Program-made: the position numbers and the translations under genes | Notes under the pieces: generated by a model | What the model saw: the letters and a program-made list of their open reading frames with translations, nothing else | The model's database searches: none | What the model was told of the DNA's origin: nothing | DNA from: Morinoia aosen | Taxonomy: Eukaryota; Arthropoda; Malacostraca; Amphipoda; Talitridae | Assembly: GCA_030386875.1 (NCBI GenBank) | Contig: CM059562.1 | Span: forward strand, 61,440,201-61,504,200 | Reading direction: 5' to 3' | DNA length: 64,000 bases | Shown here: piece after piece, positions 11,607 to 23,605 of the stretch | How positions within the stretch are numbered: the stretch's first letter is position 1 | Layout: each line of letters starts with the position of its first letter

Positions 11607-14600
11607 GAAAAGTTCGAAAAACATAATTATTTAACCAGCGATCGAAGTCTGGCAGAGGCAGTAACGGGGCGAGCGAAACGTGAAAGTAGGAGTGCTTTGA
11701 AACGTGAAGTGCAAAATGAAATTGTTGCCTTTTTCTCAAGGCGAATGAAAGGAAAAGTGAGATTTCAAAGGTTAAGTAAGAAATATGTGGCCAACACATA
11801 TCCAACTATATTTATTGCACTCAGTAAGAAGGCAACGACCACACAGCGCGAATGGCAGCTTTCCCTTTGTTGAGTGTGCATGGTGCTGAAATTACAATGT
11901 GGTAATCTGAATTTCTCCAATTTCCATATTATGATGTGAGAGGTATACAATAATGAGGTGAGCTTTTATCTGGTGGTGAAACTATAATAAGTAAGCGGAA
12001 CGTTAAGCTGCTCAGAATATGAGAGAATTAAAAGTTCACGAAACACCATACTTGAACTGAATATCCGTGAAGGTACTATTTATCTCATCGAGTTGTGGAA
12101 GTGGAAAACAGTCTACAATGTGCTCAGCTTAAATCACTTTTAACGTGCATAATATATTGATGTTTTCTGTAAAATTAAGCTGGTCCTCTCAGCGCTGTAA
12201 AGCAGCCCTCGGGCTGTGGGCAGTGGCCGCAAGTTAACACCTACACAACCGAAAAAATCCCCCCCAACAAAAAGAAAAAAAAGAAGCAAAAGTTGCGCGA
12301 TAACCAGTGTCGCACCAGACTATAAACTATACCATTGCAAACTCGGCTGTTTTGAAAAATAAAACAAAGTGGTAAATTTTGTGCGCTATGTTTCAGTTGA
12401 AGTAAAAAAAATCTATTTTGAAGGCTTATAGCGTACAAATGTAATCGTTTCCTGATGCACGAAATTTGTTTCAATTACCCTGTCAGCGAATAACTTTTCC
12501 TCTCGATTGAAAAATTTGGTCGACTAGTGACTTAAAATGTGAGAGGTGGAAAACTATTTATGCAAGAAAGAACTAAAATGAAACTGATCAGGTCATTTTC
12601 GGAAAAAAATATTTGCTGTGTTATGCATCATGTCAAATAGAACTATGGACTCAAAGACAGAAAATTGTATTGATAAATGACTTAAGCTTCAGCAAAGCCA
12701 CGCCACTAGAATGGCTTCCCACAGGAAGCTTCCAATGAATGAGTCGAAGAGTATTTTACCAAGTATACCGGTGAGCCTGTCTCTACAGCAAGAAACTGTA
12801 AGCACAGGCGTTCGGTCATCACTCAGCCACTTCCTGTCTCTCTGTCCACCCCCACTTTTACTTTCTGTCCTACATTTCTCAACTTTTATCCCTATCTTTC
12901 ACTCGTCAACTCTATTTATCTCACTGAAAAACATTCATTTGAACATTTTCACACGCTTATAAAACCTTGAATCTCAATCAAAAAAAAATTGCGTCTGTTA
13001 CAGATTATTTCAACCTGAAAGCTTTCAAAAAATAAAGAACTGCACCTCTTCTCTTACTCTCGAAAGCTACATTTGCTGCAAATTATGTCAACAGCATCGT
13101 GTTATTACTTGAACAAAGAATGCAACGAGATCATCAAATGTCGCAAAAACCAAACCTCACTAAGAAGACGGTTGCTGTTTTCACAAGAAACTCTGTTTCC
13201 CCTTTTCTCCTGACGCACCACCCTCCTGCAAGCAATTTCTGCTCTGGTACTGTGGAAGGCAGTGTGTTTGTGTTTTCGTTTCTGAATCGAAACGACCAGC
13301 TATAGCCCGCGCTCACGTCAATGGCTATTTATCCAGCTAAGTTGACAGTTGACTGTTGACACCACCACATAACTCCTACTCAGTTAACAGGATTACAATT
13401 TCTTTCTCCCTATCCACACCCGCCAAGATCTAAATACACAGCGTGACCATATGACACTCGCTCAACTACTCGGAAAGCTGCTTTATCAGAAATCCTTCAG
13501 CACAGCTCTGCACGAAGAATGTTCTGTAAAGAACGGAACATCTCTGTACAAAGCATAACGCAGAAATGAGGACAGCAAAAAGCCTCACGAATAAAATCAT
13601 TAGTTCAAGGCAAAATTTACGGAACTTGCATGTTTCTTCATCGCAGAAAAGGTATGCTAGACGAAAAAATCTAGTTTATCAGCCAATCCTTGGTGTTATC
13701 GCGTATTGACTATTGCTGACTAGTATGAGGAGACATACTTCAATATCTTCAAAGAGAGTTGCAAAAATGTATGAATTTCGTTACCGATGTGGAATGCAAA
13801 GGTAAGTTCAAGAAAAGTGATCACGCAACTCCTCTCTTAAATAAACTCGGCTAGACTCCTACTCAACGAAAATTCCTCACCCGTAAAGGCCAATACGTAT
13901 TTTCCTCTTCATATCTTCCTTAGTGCAACGCTAACACTGCAATTCCATCCCGCTACTGTAATCAACCAAAAGCCGAATTAGAAAAATGTCTTACTCAACT
14001 AAGACGCTAGCTGGCTATCTGACATAGGTCAGAAAGCTCTGTCAAAGTCAGTTGCCTTACTGTGAAACAAAGTTAGGCAGAGTATTAAAATGTTTCAAAG
14101 AATGAAGGAATTCAAGACCAAAATAACACGTCATTTTGAGTCGCTACAGAAATAAAATGCCAAAGTACATACTCGTAAATAGTTACGAACTTATTTCGCT
14201 CATTTGAAGATAAGATATGTATTTCAAGATATGTTTCTACCATATACTACATTTTGAAGTGTGCGTATGTTAGGTGATTGCATGTATGCTAGTATTCACG
14301 CCCATATACCTATATACGTACAGCAGTTACTGCAAAACTGCTTATTTAGCGATTTGCATATGTAATATAGATACCGCTTTTTTACCTTCATATAAGCATC
14401 ATAATAAATTTGTTGTGCGATTTAAAAAATGCTTGTTGAGGTAGTCGACTTAGTTCTAAATAGTTTTGTTTCGCAGTAAAATAAATATTTTCTGAATTTC
14501 TACCAATTCGGCCTTACAGTTCTGATCTGATTATCTATGGTCCGCAAGCACTTTCAGCAATATTCACTGACGTCACAAAAGCCAAAGCTCATATGCCAAT

Positions 14601-15980
14601 GTTTGTGGCGATTCAATAGCGTTTCACCCCGCTGAGTTCATCTTTATATTTCTTCTATTAAATTTACCAATAAACATTACCAAACTTTAAATAACCTCCT
14701 ATAGGATACATTTATATGTTTTTCTCTCAGACTTTGGTACAAGCATTGGCATGGGCTATCATGGCATCCATATAGTTTATCAATTAAGAATTAAGGACCT
14801 TTATATCAACACAACTTATAAAAGCAATGCCATTTCATCTTATGAATTATCCTTATGACATTAACGTTTGCTTTTCTTATTCATATCTTAAAATATACTT
14901 GTTAGCTCTGTGTGTTAATTTGTCACTTCTTACGCTCGTGCGTATGTTATGACCCCATTATTTAGGTGGTTAATTTTCCGTATTGTTCCAATAGTGTTGT
15001 AAATGTTTTGGCTAGCGTTGTACAACAATCTTTTCCTTGTTCATGACTCAGGCAAACTCTTTTGTATCAGTATTATCAGCGCAGGAAATATAAATTTGTG
15101 TTCCGGTAAAATATATTTTCTCCAAGCTCATTGATTTGCACAGTAGTTGATACGTAGGAGTGAGATGATAGTTCCGAATATCGACCCCATAGTCCAAGAC
15201 GCAGAAATATTTAAATCTCACCATTTTACTTTAAACATTAATCCCTAATGCCAAAAGTTTTTGAACTCGTTTTTCAGTGTAAGTGCGCAATAGCATGAGT
15301 ATTTTCAACAATGCGTAGGTATGGATTATTTTTTTAAACTTTTATGTACATGCATTATCATACCTAGATTATGCAACAAAAAGAATCCATTTTCCAAACT
15401 ATTCTCTCAGTGATCTATTTCAACAATTGACATAGGTATTATGTTATCCAAGGGTGTATATCAACTAAGGATCTTTGCGTTAAGATATGTTAAAAATCAA
15501 TGATGTTTTTTGTATTATCATTATCGGAAATAAACTGTTTTTCTGCGCCCATGTAATGTGCAGCTAGATTACTCTTGGGACTCATATTAACTGGTTGGTT
15601 ATGCAAGGTTGCGCGCTCATTCGTGATGTTTTTTCATTCCTCCCGTGTTTGTTTTAAATGAAAGAATTGAATCTTTTTAGTCTATTACAAAATGTTGAAT
15701 GTTGCCCGAGCAAGTGCCGAGTAGGATGCGCCCTAATTCTTAATTATTCTCTTTATTGTTTATTCCTTTCTTTTTATGTACTTTTCCTCTCCAATTTTTC
15801 CGCTTCTTTATCTCACTATCGAGAGTTTGTTGAACTTATCTTCCATACGAGAGGGGCGAATGGAAGATAAAATGAAAGAAGATAATAAAATTATAAATAG
15901 GGCTAATTGACTATTCCTATACCTATTTCTGCAACAAACATTTCTGAGATAATTATAAACTAAACTATGTGTACTGTCAA
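11607..15980. other. Long non-coding stretch, no gene seen
   Basis: About 4.4 kb of AT-rich DNA without recognisable coding or RNA features. The only repeated item is the second copy of the 56-bp block at 12454-12509. Short frames at 12711, 13099 and 15658 have no domain, splice context or biased codon use. Confidence 0.5.
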
Positions 15981-15984
15981 TGAG

Positions 15985-16197
15985 CAATGTTTCTCCAAGA
16001 CCAACTAAAGGTCCTTTTGCCAGCGAAATGGGGTAGCCTTAGTGTCCCGGAACGTGCTGAACGGTCCACCGTACGTTTTCGCCGTATGGGTGGACAGAAA
16101 TTCTGCCCCTTGCTTCTCGTAATGTAGACGAAAGAAGTCATACATCTCACGCTACATGCGTTCCAAGTTCAGGGACAGGTCCTCGTATCGCAACACT
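15985..16197 (-). pseudogene. Decayed last exon of a carbohydrate sulfotransferase
   Basis: On the - strand a good splice acceptor (GATTACAG) ends at 16198. The exon then reads VLRYEDLSLNLERM, a TAG, REMYDFFRLHYEKQGAEFL, STHTAKTYGGPFSTFRD, TKATPFRWQKDL and a second TAG. This is the characteristic C-terminal part of the CHST1-7 type sulfotransferases: an RYEDL motif, an aromatic helix, a THT...FSTFRD segment and a final P-x-x-W motif. Two in-frame stops and the loss of the closing Cys...GY tail show it is non-functional as it stands. It lies on the same strand as, and 12 kb beyond, the two intact sulfotransferase exons at 28.3-29.1 kb. It may be their decayed terminal exon or belong to a dead paralogue. 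The exon carrying the expected LVRDPR motif was not found between them. Confidence 0.65.
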
Positions 16198-16940
16198 CTG
16201 TAATCAACGTCAAAGTTGGAAAATGAAATCAGCCTCCAATATTGCTATAAGAACGTAGATTTCCATAAAATTTTAAGGAGCATAGCTTATAAAAGCCTGC
16301 AGTGTACATGATCCTCCCTACTCTTGAAACAGTGTTACGGGGTTGTTCAGTCAAAAATCAATCATTGTATTCTGTACATCAGCAATAAATAGCAAATAAC
16401 AGTGGAGTAATTTTCTGAAGATTAATTGAGATCCCAGGAGGGACCTTTATGGAGACAGCACTAGGTAAGCAATGATTATGGAAACCACTAGAATCATTAC
16501 CTCCATTGAAACCGGTAGCAGTTTTGATGACGTGATTTATAAGGAGTATAAGGTTATTTTTCGTACTATTCAAAGAGAAAGTATAAATGACAGTTAAATA
16601 GGGCAAAATCAAATTTTGACATTTCTCCTAAAAACTAGAGCGAGATTTGTCCGTGAAATTAATTTTCAGTGCACACACTTCGTCGCTCTATTACACAACT
16701 GACGTTTTGACGGTTAAATAAAAACCATTGGTTGCAGATTGACGATAATTTAGGGCGTTTGGTCAAAGTAGGTGCAATTTATTACCTCTACATGACAAAA
16801 CTAAATATTTTACATTTGTTATACGAAAAAAAATGAATTACAAAATTTCAGAGCTGCTATGCAAGCGCAGTTTCCTCCGGCCAAGGTTACAAATTGTTTT
16901 TAAAAAATTACGAAAAATGTAAAATATTAACGTCGTGAAC
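16198..16940. other. Non-coding, no gene seen
   Basis: AT-rich sequence lying upstream (on the - strand) of the pseudo-exon, consistent with intron. No feature recognised. Confidence 0.4.
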
Positions 16941-16949
16941 AGCATGCGT

Positions 16950-17435
16950 TCATGGTTGTTTAGATGGTAATTTTTTGTTGATGTAATCGGCTTTTTTCTC
17001 AATTACCCTCTTGCAGCGGTCGTCCGTGGACAGAATGAGTCTTGGCACGACTGAAGGATCTAAATTGTCCCAAGTGGTTGTAAAACATCCTCGGAAACTG
17101 TCTTTAGACATATGGCTTTGTATCTTGATGTAAGTCAACTTTGATCACACTCCAAAAGTTTTCAATTCAGTTCATGTCCGGAGATGAGTGTGGTCACTTC
17201 ATAAGACCATCCTTTTTGAAGTTCTTTGAGGCTAACAAATGTCCTCGTGAGCCATGATGGTAAGGGCGTTATCATGTGCGAAAATATATTTTGACTTGAA
17301 TGTCCCACTCTGTAACCGGTACTATCGGAGGAATCTGGTCGTCAAAAAATCTTGGTGTTGTGGAGGATTAAATCCGTCCGTCAGAGCGGGTCACTCGTCA
17401 GTGAATATTACCTAGGAGAAGTCAACCTTCATATA
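16950..17435 (-). pseudogene. Tc1-like transposase relic (C-terminal half)
   Basis: Read on the - strand through several frame shifts, the remnants follow the Tc1 DDE order: IFTDE near 17400; FAHDNALTIM (the second acidic block, normally DN-x-x-x-H) near 17280; then LN-x-IENFWSVIK near 17160, which carries the third acidic position; and a C-terminal helix ending in a stop at about 16950 (TTWDNLDPSVVPRLILS ... RCKRVIEKKADYINK). Multiple stops separate these pieces, so the copy is dead. Terminal inverted repeats were not found. Confidence 0.6.
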
Positions 17436-19230
17436 CATTTGACCCACGAAACTCTTTTCCTCTTATTTCACTACACGAATAGTGTCTTAACCTTTGATAT
17501 GGTAGTGTCTGTAATGCGGTACAACTAGCCTGACAAATAACTTCACCGACGCCAGTTGCATCAAAAATAGTTAACTGTTGTTAAAAGGCCATTTCCTTAG
17601 CAACTCTTGCAAAGATTCTCATTTCTATAGATTCTAGAAGATATCTAACCCTGAATATTTTTTCTAATTTTGTGAGTAGAATTTACATTTTCGAAGATGT
17701 CTTGACCATTTGTGGGTCACGCTTCATCTACATAGCAATAAACGCTGGAAGGACCCATTGTAAATATCTTTAAGTTAGTTGTGTATTTTTCTTTAAGACT
17801 CATTGTGATTCAACTATAACCATGAGCTACTCAATTCAATTTCATGGTTTTAAACACAGAAAGCATTTTGAAACTTGAAGAAATCATTCGCATAATTGCT
17901 CTGGACGCCTAAAAGTCAGTTTTTACTAAAGGTAACAAAATAAAAAATCTGGGTTTCTATCATTTTTAGAAAAAATGCTAAAACATATTTCGAAAAATTG
18001 TCATACAATATCAGCATCTGAGATTTAATTGTTTTTATTTCACCCTCAAAAAAAGTCTCTTGCAAAGGCATTAACCAGCGGTTAATTCCCAAACTGTGGT
18101 GTAGCGTACCCATACACCCCCTATTTATTGTCTATGCAGCATGCAGATAGAATTTTTCGTGTAAAATTCATTTAAAAAGGGGCTTGAGAAAAAAAGCATG
18201 GTGAGTGTTTCAGAGAAATATTTAAACTATTACTACGTTGAATTGAGGATGTGATAATTCATGTTCAGAATGGTAAAATTAATTCGATGTTCCTCGATGG
18301 GTGTGAAATATTTCGGTTTCATGCGCCATAAAAACTAGGATAATAACGCAGTCGCCGATAGTTACCAGTTACTGATATTTTTAACTCAACTTCAGTTTAC
18401 GTTAGAGGTACTGCATCATTCTTTCTGTTACTAGAGGTGTAGGCATCTGCTTTGCACGTTCGGCAGATGCCTACACTTATACACGTCCGGTCCGTTCAAA
18501 ATGGAACGGCTCTCTCCAGTGAAGACTGCGTTTATGAAACATACCTTGTAAGCTTTGTTGTTTACTTTTATCACTACTAGTCCAACCCCCCTTAATTTGA
18601 TATAAGAAAGAAAGGCCGTAAGAAATAGAAAAATTCAATCTCTCGCGAGTTGATGAAGCTTGTATCACAGATACGCTCATCACACACTTGTGGTTGGCTT
18701 CGGACAGACAGACGGACGTGACTCTTATTCTAGTGTAGATTGCTCGCTGTTAGGCCAGCTAGAGGCCAAGATAAGTCGACTGATGCCTTTGTTCCGGCGG
18801 GAAAATAATTCTTCTCGCAAATAACTGAGCTCGCGTATCACAGACACTTGCGAAACATATTTCCATCACGGTCTTCAAAATTTCATTAGCTTGATTTAGT
18901 TCGGCTCAAAATTCGCAGCTCCTTTATATCAGCTCGACATCTCCGAAGCTTGATTTATTTTAGCTCAAATTCGACGCTTGAAAACAGCTCGACATCAAGC
19001 TTGAAAACAGCTCGAAATCTCCAAAACTTGTAACCAGATCGAAAACTCTGAAGAACACCGGAATTTCGCAACAATTAAAAAATGTTGACGAATCAACTCA
19101 ATAAAAATAAGTCAGCAAAATCTGACTTATCTCTTATCCCTGAAGTGTCAGGAAAATTCCTCAGGAAGAACAAGCCTAAGAAATACGACCCTCAGAAATC
19201 CCAAAGATAGGGACAAAATCAAAGGGTGGC
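17436..19230. other. Non-coding, no gene seen; hairpin and AGCTCGACATC-type direct repeats
   Basis: No gene is visible. At 18900-19050 several short diverged direct repeats of an AGCTCGACATC / AAGCTTGA type occur close together. A strong hairpin lies at 18437-18476 (listed separately). Confidence 0.45.
18437..18476. repeat. Perfect hairpin, 14-bp arms and 12-nt loop
   Basis: GTGTAGGCATCTGC at 18437-18450 is the exact reverse complement of GCAGATGCCTACAC at 18463-18476. The function is unknown. It may be a relic of short transposon ends. Confidence 0.7.
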
Positions 19231-19234
19231 ATCC

Positions 19235-19372
19235 AAGAAGGACCAACCCAATATAACTATCAATTGGGCCGAACGGGACTCGCCCACCAAATTAACTTAT
19301 CCATTGGGCCGAACAGTACTCGCCCATCAAAATAATCTAACAACTGGCGCCCAAGAAGGGATACGCCGCCTA
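19235..19372 (+). repeat. Three diverged 40-45 bp units, last one resembling a retroelement primer-binding site
   Basis: Units begin ATCAATTGGGCCGAACGGG, ATCCATTGGGCCGAACAG and AACAACTGGCGCCCAAGAAG. The first two continue with ACTCGCCCA(C/T)CAAA. The third contains TGGCGCCCAAGAAGGGA, similar to the TGGCGCCCAA... primer-binding sites placed directly after the 5' LTR of many Gypsy-type retrotransposons. No LTR pair or coding region was identified around it, so an LTR element remnant is only a possibility. Confidence 0.35.
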
Positions 19373-20234
19373 ACAATTTAACACTCGCGTTCTTGAACTT
19401 AAAAAAGTTTTTTTGAGATAAGAGGCCATCATGTCTTTAAAATCATTCACCGAGCGTTGCGATCCATTTCTGTAATACATAGGAATTAGAAAATATTTTC
19501 GTTTTCCAGAAGGATACACAGAAATTTCATGTTCCAACGAACGATTTACTCATGTTGAAATTTTTGTGACATAATTTAGATGCTCTTTATTCACGCTTTT
19601 ACCACCTTCAAATGCCATAGCTATTTTGTGGCCTGCTGCGCTAATGCATTCATGTTTTATAGCATTCGAGCTATTTTAGTACGTTCATCATCTGTAACAG
19701 TACACTTTCGCCTATTTTAAAGGAATCTCTACCCCTGAAATCCACCAAATTTAATTTCGTAATCTAATCGCACCAAATTTACACCATCATCTCCTCGAAA
19801 AAACTGTTTTCGTAAAATATATTCTTATCGATGAGCGCAACAAATGCTTAATTCTACGGACCTCGCTAAAGCTTCGCATCCAGTCGTTACAACGTCGACA
19901 GGCATCGCTTGAGAGCTTCGTTCACCTTGCGAGTGCCACGTCGCCAAGCGTCCGAAGCAAGCCATACTGCCAAACACTTCCATTTAGTTCTCTTAATACA
20001 TTTTATTCCTTCCTCATATGGCTAGGATCTTATTCATTCTATAAAAATTACTTGCGGATTAAATATAAACTTAGTTTAATCTAATTATAAGACGACACTT
20101 GTTACTTCCGATAAACAATTAACGTAAAGCATGGTGATGCAAAACGCGTTCGTTCTCAGCCGTGACAGAGACGCACAAAACCCGCTCCTTGAAGGGGAAT
20201 TCCTACCCTTGGGAGCTTTTCAAAATTAAAATCA

Positions 20235-20745
20235 ACATATCTCGATGTCTATGGCAGCTAGATGAATGAAAATTCAACGTGATATGTGAAATTAGAGTTT
20301 GAGCAGATTTTCTTCTATAAAAAATTTTGATTTTCACAATATAAAAAAGTTATTGCTCAAACAAAAAAAATACATATACTTGCGTAAATCCCAAAGGCTT
20401 TTGAAGTTTTCAACCTAGAAGCGTTATTTTGAATTCGTTTGACGCAAAATGAATGTGGAAATCAGAAAATGCCTCGGGTTTTATGAATTTTGAATTAGAA
20501 AAAAAAATTAAATATTTTGGAAAAAAAAATATTTGCTGACCTTTAAAAAAGTACATTTTTTCCCGTAAATTTTTTTTTAATTTAAATCAAATTCCCGAGG
20601 TATTTTCTTGTTTCCATTGAATTCCTGCGTCGAATGAGACTAATATCACGTTTTACGTTGAAAACTGTAGAAGCCTTAGGGATTTGAATGTCAATAAGTT
20701 ACATGTTGAGAAAACTTAATTTAAAGTTTTTAAATGGCGCAAAAA
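20235..20745. mobile_element. Fold-back element with arms of about 200-250 bp
   Basis: The left half (about 20270-20510) and the reverse complement of the right half (about 20540-20740) carry the same blocks in the same order: AAATCCC(A/T)AAGGCTT, AGTTTTCAAC, a TTCGACGCA-like block, GAAA-x-x-(C/A)AGAAAAT(G/A)CCTCGGG, TTTGAATTA-like and a long A-run. The centre is A/T homopolymer at about 20520-20560. The arms are diverged, so this is an old long-inverted-repeat (fold-back or large MITE-like) element. No coding sequence is inside. Target-site duplications were not resolved. Confidence 0.65.
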
Positions 20746-20924
20746 TGATCCACCACCCACACTTCTAGGGAGTGTACCGTCAGAACCATAGCATGCAGCT
20801 AGCGACGTGAGATTTTCACAGGACTAAGCTAACATGATCTGCTACGCAAAACTGTAAAAAACGAAGTACGATCGTTTTGAGCCCCAAAAGGTAGAAATTC
20901 CCCTGAAGGAGTCGAGAGGACAGT

Positions 20925-20968
20925 ACATACCCAGCGGTGACTTGAGACATACCCAGCGGTGACTTGAC
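20925..20968 (+). repeat. Tandem duplication of a 22-bp unit
   Basis: ACATACCCAGCGGTGACTTG plus AG/AC occurs twice back to back, ending just before the boundary of the 0.72-kb repeat at 20970. It may reflect a rearrangement at that breakpoint. Confidence 0.7.
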
Positions 20969-20969
20969 T

Positions 20970-21687
20970 CGAGCCGAAAATCCCTCTCGAGTCTCCATCT
21001 ACCCTCCTTATATATGCGCGTCTCGGATCCTTCTCGAATGTTCACGAATATTCGCAGTTACAATGACAGCATTTTACAGCTGATTGGAGGAATTCTTCCT
21101 TGTCCTGACGTCTCGAAATTTCATTGGCTAGGTGCCCGCTTTCTTGTGCCACACCTTCTCGCGTGATCGCTTGGCTAGCGTTCATTAGGTAGATGTTGCG
21201 GTTTTTGTTTAAGGCCAACCCTCGTATCGCGCCTTCGTGCGAGGCCTGTTCCCATGCCCAAGCGACGGCCGGCTTAACGGCTTATACATTCCAACGTCTA
21301 TCGCAGTTTTTTCGCGCTTTTACCTATAACTGGCCCCGCAACACATCGTATTATATAAGATATAAAATATTTCACTACTAGTATATAAGATATTTCACTG
21401 CAGGTTTTTGACCTTTCCTAAAGTGAAGCATTTTCCCAAAATCTTAATAATTCCCAAAAATCTTAATATGAGAGTAGTATCTCTGGACAATACAGTTAGA
21501 GTCGTGTGTACAATATGGAAAGTGAAATGTTTCATTCTTTCATTTGAGAGTAATTTGAAGTCGTTGGGTGCATTCTTTCAAAAGTTAAAACCGGGTCAAC
21601 TTAAGTTTTTACTGAGCGGAGTCGGAAAGGCGTTTTGATGAATTTCTGTAGTTCCCAGAAAACAGTTAGAGTCGTATTTCTGGACAA
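20970..21687 (+). repeat. 0.72-kb direct repeat, copy B (partner at 27514-28232)
   Basis: This is near-identical to 27514-28232 over its whole length. I count about seven single-base or short-indel differences, roughly 99% identity. Both boundaries are sharp: they begin at CGAGCCGAAAAT and end at TATTTCTGGACAA, with unrelated sequence beyond. The copy carries two short open frames (21193-21381 and 21408-21638) that are conserved in the partner only because the DNA is. No known domain is present. The ends are not TG...CA and no primer-binding site follows, so an LTR pair is not supported. Confidence 0.85.
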
Positions 21688-23029
21688 TACCCTCTTCGCC
21701 CCAGAAAAATTTGAGCCAACTTGCAAAGTGGGTTTAAATTTTCACCCTTTAATTTTTAATTATGACCTTTACATACCCCTTACGTTAGAAATTTAGACAA
21801 TATTCCCCCCTTTATTGAATTCCTTCGCTTTTCCCGACATCAAAATATCCTTACATATCACCTCATCATTTACCTTCTTGTAACACGCCAATGTCGACAC
21901 ATTTATGAAAAATTCATTAATGCCTGACACACACAAAATAATTGAGACCCACACTTCTCATACACATTATTGTAGTACGCAAATAGAAAAGAACACAGTA
22001 AAGATACCGCACATATCCAACCACTTGAACGCATAAAATAAAACACACACGATATATTATTCTCGACTTGCTCTCGGCAAATTCATCGACATAGATAAAC
22101 ATATAAATTGGAGATCGAAAAATCGGCGAATTTGTTACAAGCAGAGACATCCTTTCAGCTTTCTCGGTTGCAATCCACCTAAAAACACAATCTCAAATGG
22201 AGGTAATTTTCCAACCTCACGTTTTCTTCCTCATAATTATCACTTCATCCTGTGATTCAGAGTAGACGTATTTCTTGCAACAAAAACTTGCTGTTGCTCC
22301 TCCTGTGCACCTAGTTACAGCTTGTGGTTGTTGTTCCTGTGACTTGCTGCTCCTCTTCGGCTTGCTACTGATCCTGGGGAGGCTACTGCTCCTGGGCTTG
22401 CTACTGATCCTGGGCTTGCTACTGATCCTGGGCTTGCTACTGATCCTGGGGAGGGCCCCCTGCTGAGAATCGAAGTTACTGAAGCTTTTCCATAAAAATT
22501 CATCCTTGGCGCCACGTGAACTCGTGGAAAATTCCGTAGATCCTCGTTGCGTCAAATCGCGGACAAATCCTGTAGATTACTGCGTCAATACGCGTTGGAC
22601 TCCCACGTCGGAGCTCATCAGCTCTTTCATCATAATTATTGTAGAAATGAAGCACATTTATTTGCGAAGATCTTCAGGTTTTGATTCTCAGTCCGCTTGT
22701 CGACCAGCATGACTTAGACCCCTGAGTTTCGCGTTAAATTGCTAATGATCTCCTTCCGTAAAATACGCGTTAAATTGTCTAACCTGGTCCATTTGTACTC
22801 GAGAGACAGCGCATTACATGGTTGATCACCTTAGAAATTTTCCTCGCTTTCCTTCAAATCTGCCTTGAGTGAGGCGGAGGTGAGCTACGCGAAGAATTTC
22901 TACATACATTCATAAAATAGTTAATTTCCGGCATCCTCAACCAACTCTAGACAAAGCCGAAATTCGTTCGACGGTGTTACTAATCAGTTGATTCACCTAA
23001 ATATTTCGAAGAAAATAAAACATTCTTGC
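21688..23029. other. Non-coding stretch with an 18-bp minisatellite
   Basis: Apart from the short tandem repeat at 22341-22455, no feature is recognised. Confidence 0.4.
22341..22455. repeat. 18-bp minisatellite, about 6 units
   Basis: Units of the type GGCTTGCTACTGATCCTG / GGGAGGCTACTGCTCCTG run for about 115 bases. The 18-base period keeps frames open on both strands (SKPRIS-type and LLLILG-type peptide repeats). I treat these as by-products, not proteins. Confidence 0.75.
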
Positions 23030-23034
23030 TCATG

Positions 23035-23605
23035 ACGTACGAACTAGCAGGAAAATTGCCTGGTAGGCCAAAATCCCGAATCCGTCCCAAAAAAAAAGCA
23101 CACATACATTGGGTATTGTCAAGCCATCGGACTTTACGTTATACTCGGCCGCGAAGGCTTTTCTAGCGATCCGATATTTTGACAACACCGACATACAAAT
23201 AAATGCAGAAATAGACAAAATGTAGTGTTATCAACCCGTCAAACTTTACACCTTACTACGCCGAAAGGCTCTTCAGACGATCTGACATTGTGATATCACT
23301 GACACAAAAATGCAAAAAAAAATAGACATGACAAAAATTTTATACGATTCTCAGCCCCAGAGACAGTGCAGCACATTTAAATGATTCCACGTTGCCGCAA
23401 GATTATATGAACATTCACACAAATATTGTACGCTAAATCGGGAGATTTACCAAATAGGCTGAAATCCCTAACGCACTTAATGTACACATGAATACACAGT
23501 GTGTCATCACTCTGTTAGACTTTACATCATACTTTTGCTGAGAACAGCCGTTCTGATGATCTAACATCCTGATAACACACACAAAAATGCAAAAAGACAT
23601 GATTG
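23035..23605. repeat. Diverged tandem repeat, three partial units
   Basis: A block with the order TAGGC(C/T)(A/G)AAATCCC, GTATTGTCAAGCC-like, GACTTTACGTTATACT-like, CG(A/C)TC(C/T)GA-AT, ACACAAAAATGC appears at 23060-23222, partly at 23223-23330, and again at 23455-23605. Units of about 115-165 bases are old and diverged. Nothing coding is involved. Confidence 0.5.

Noticed and set aside
22217-22555. Open frames with SKPRIS-type and LLLILG-type repeats
   Set aside because: These are by-products of the 18-bp tandem repeat, open on both strands with no start context or domain.
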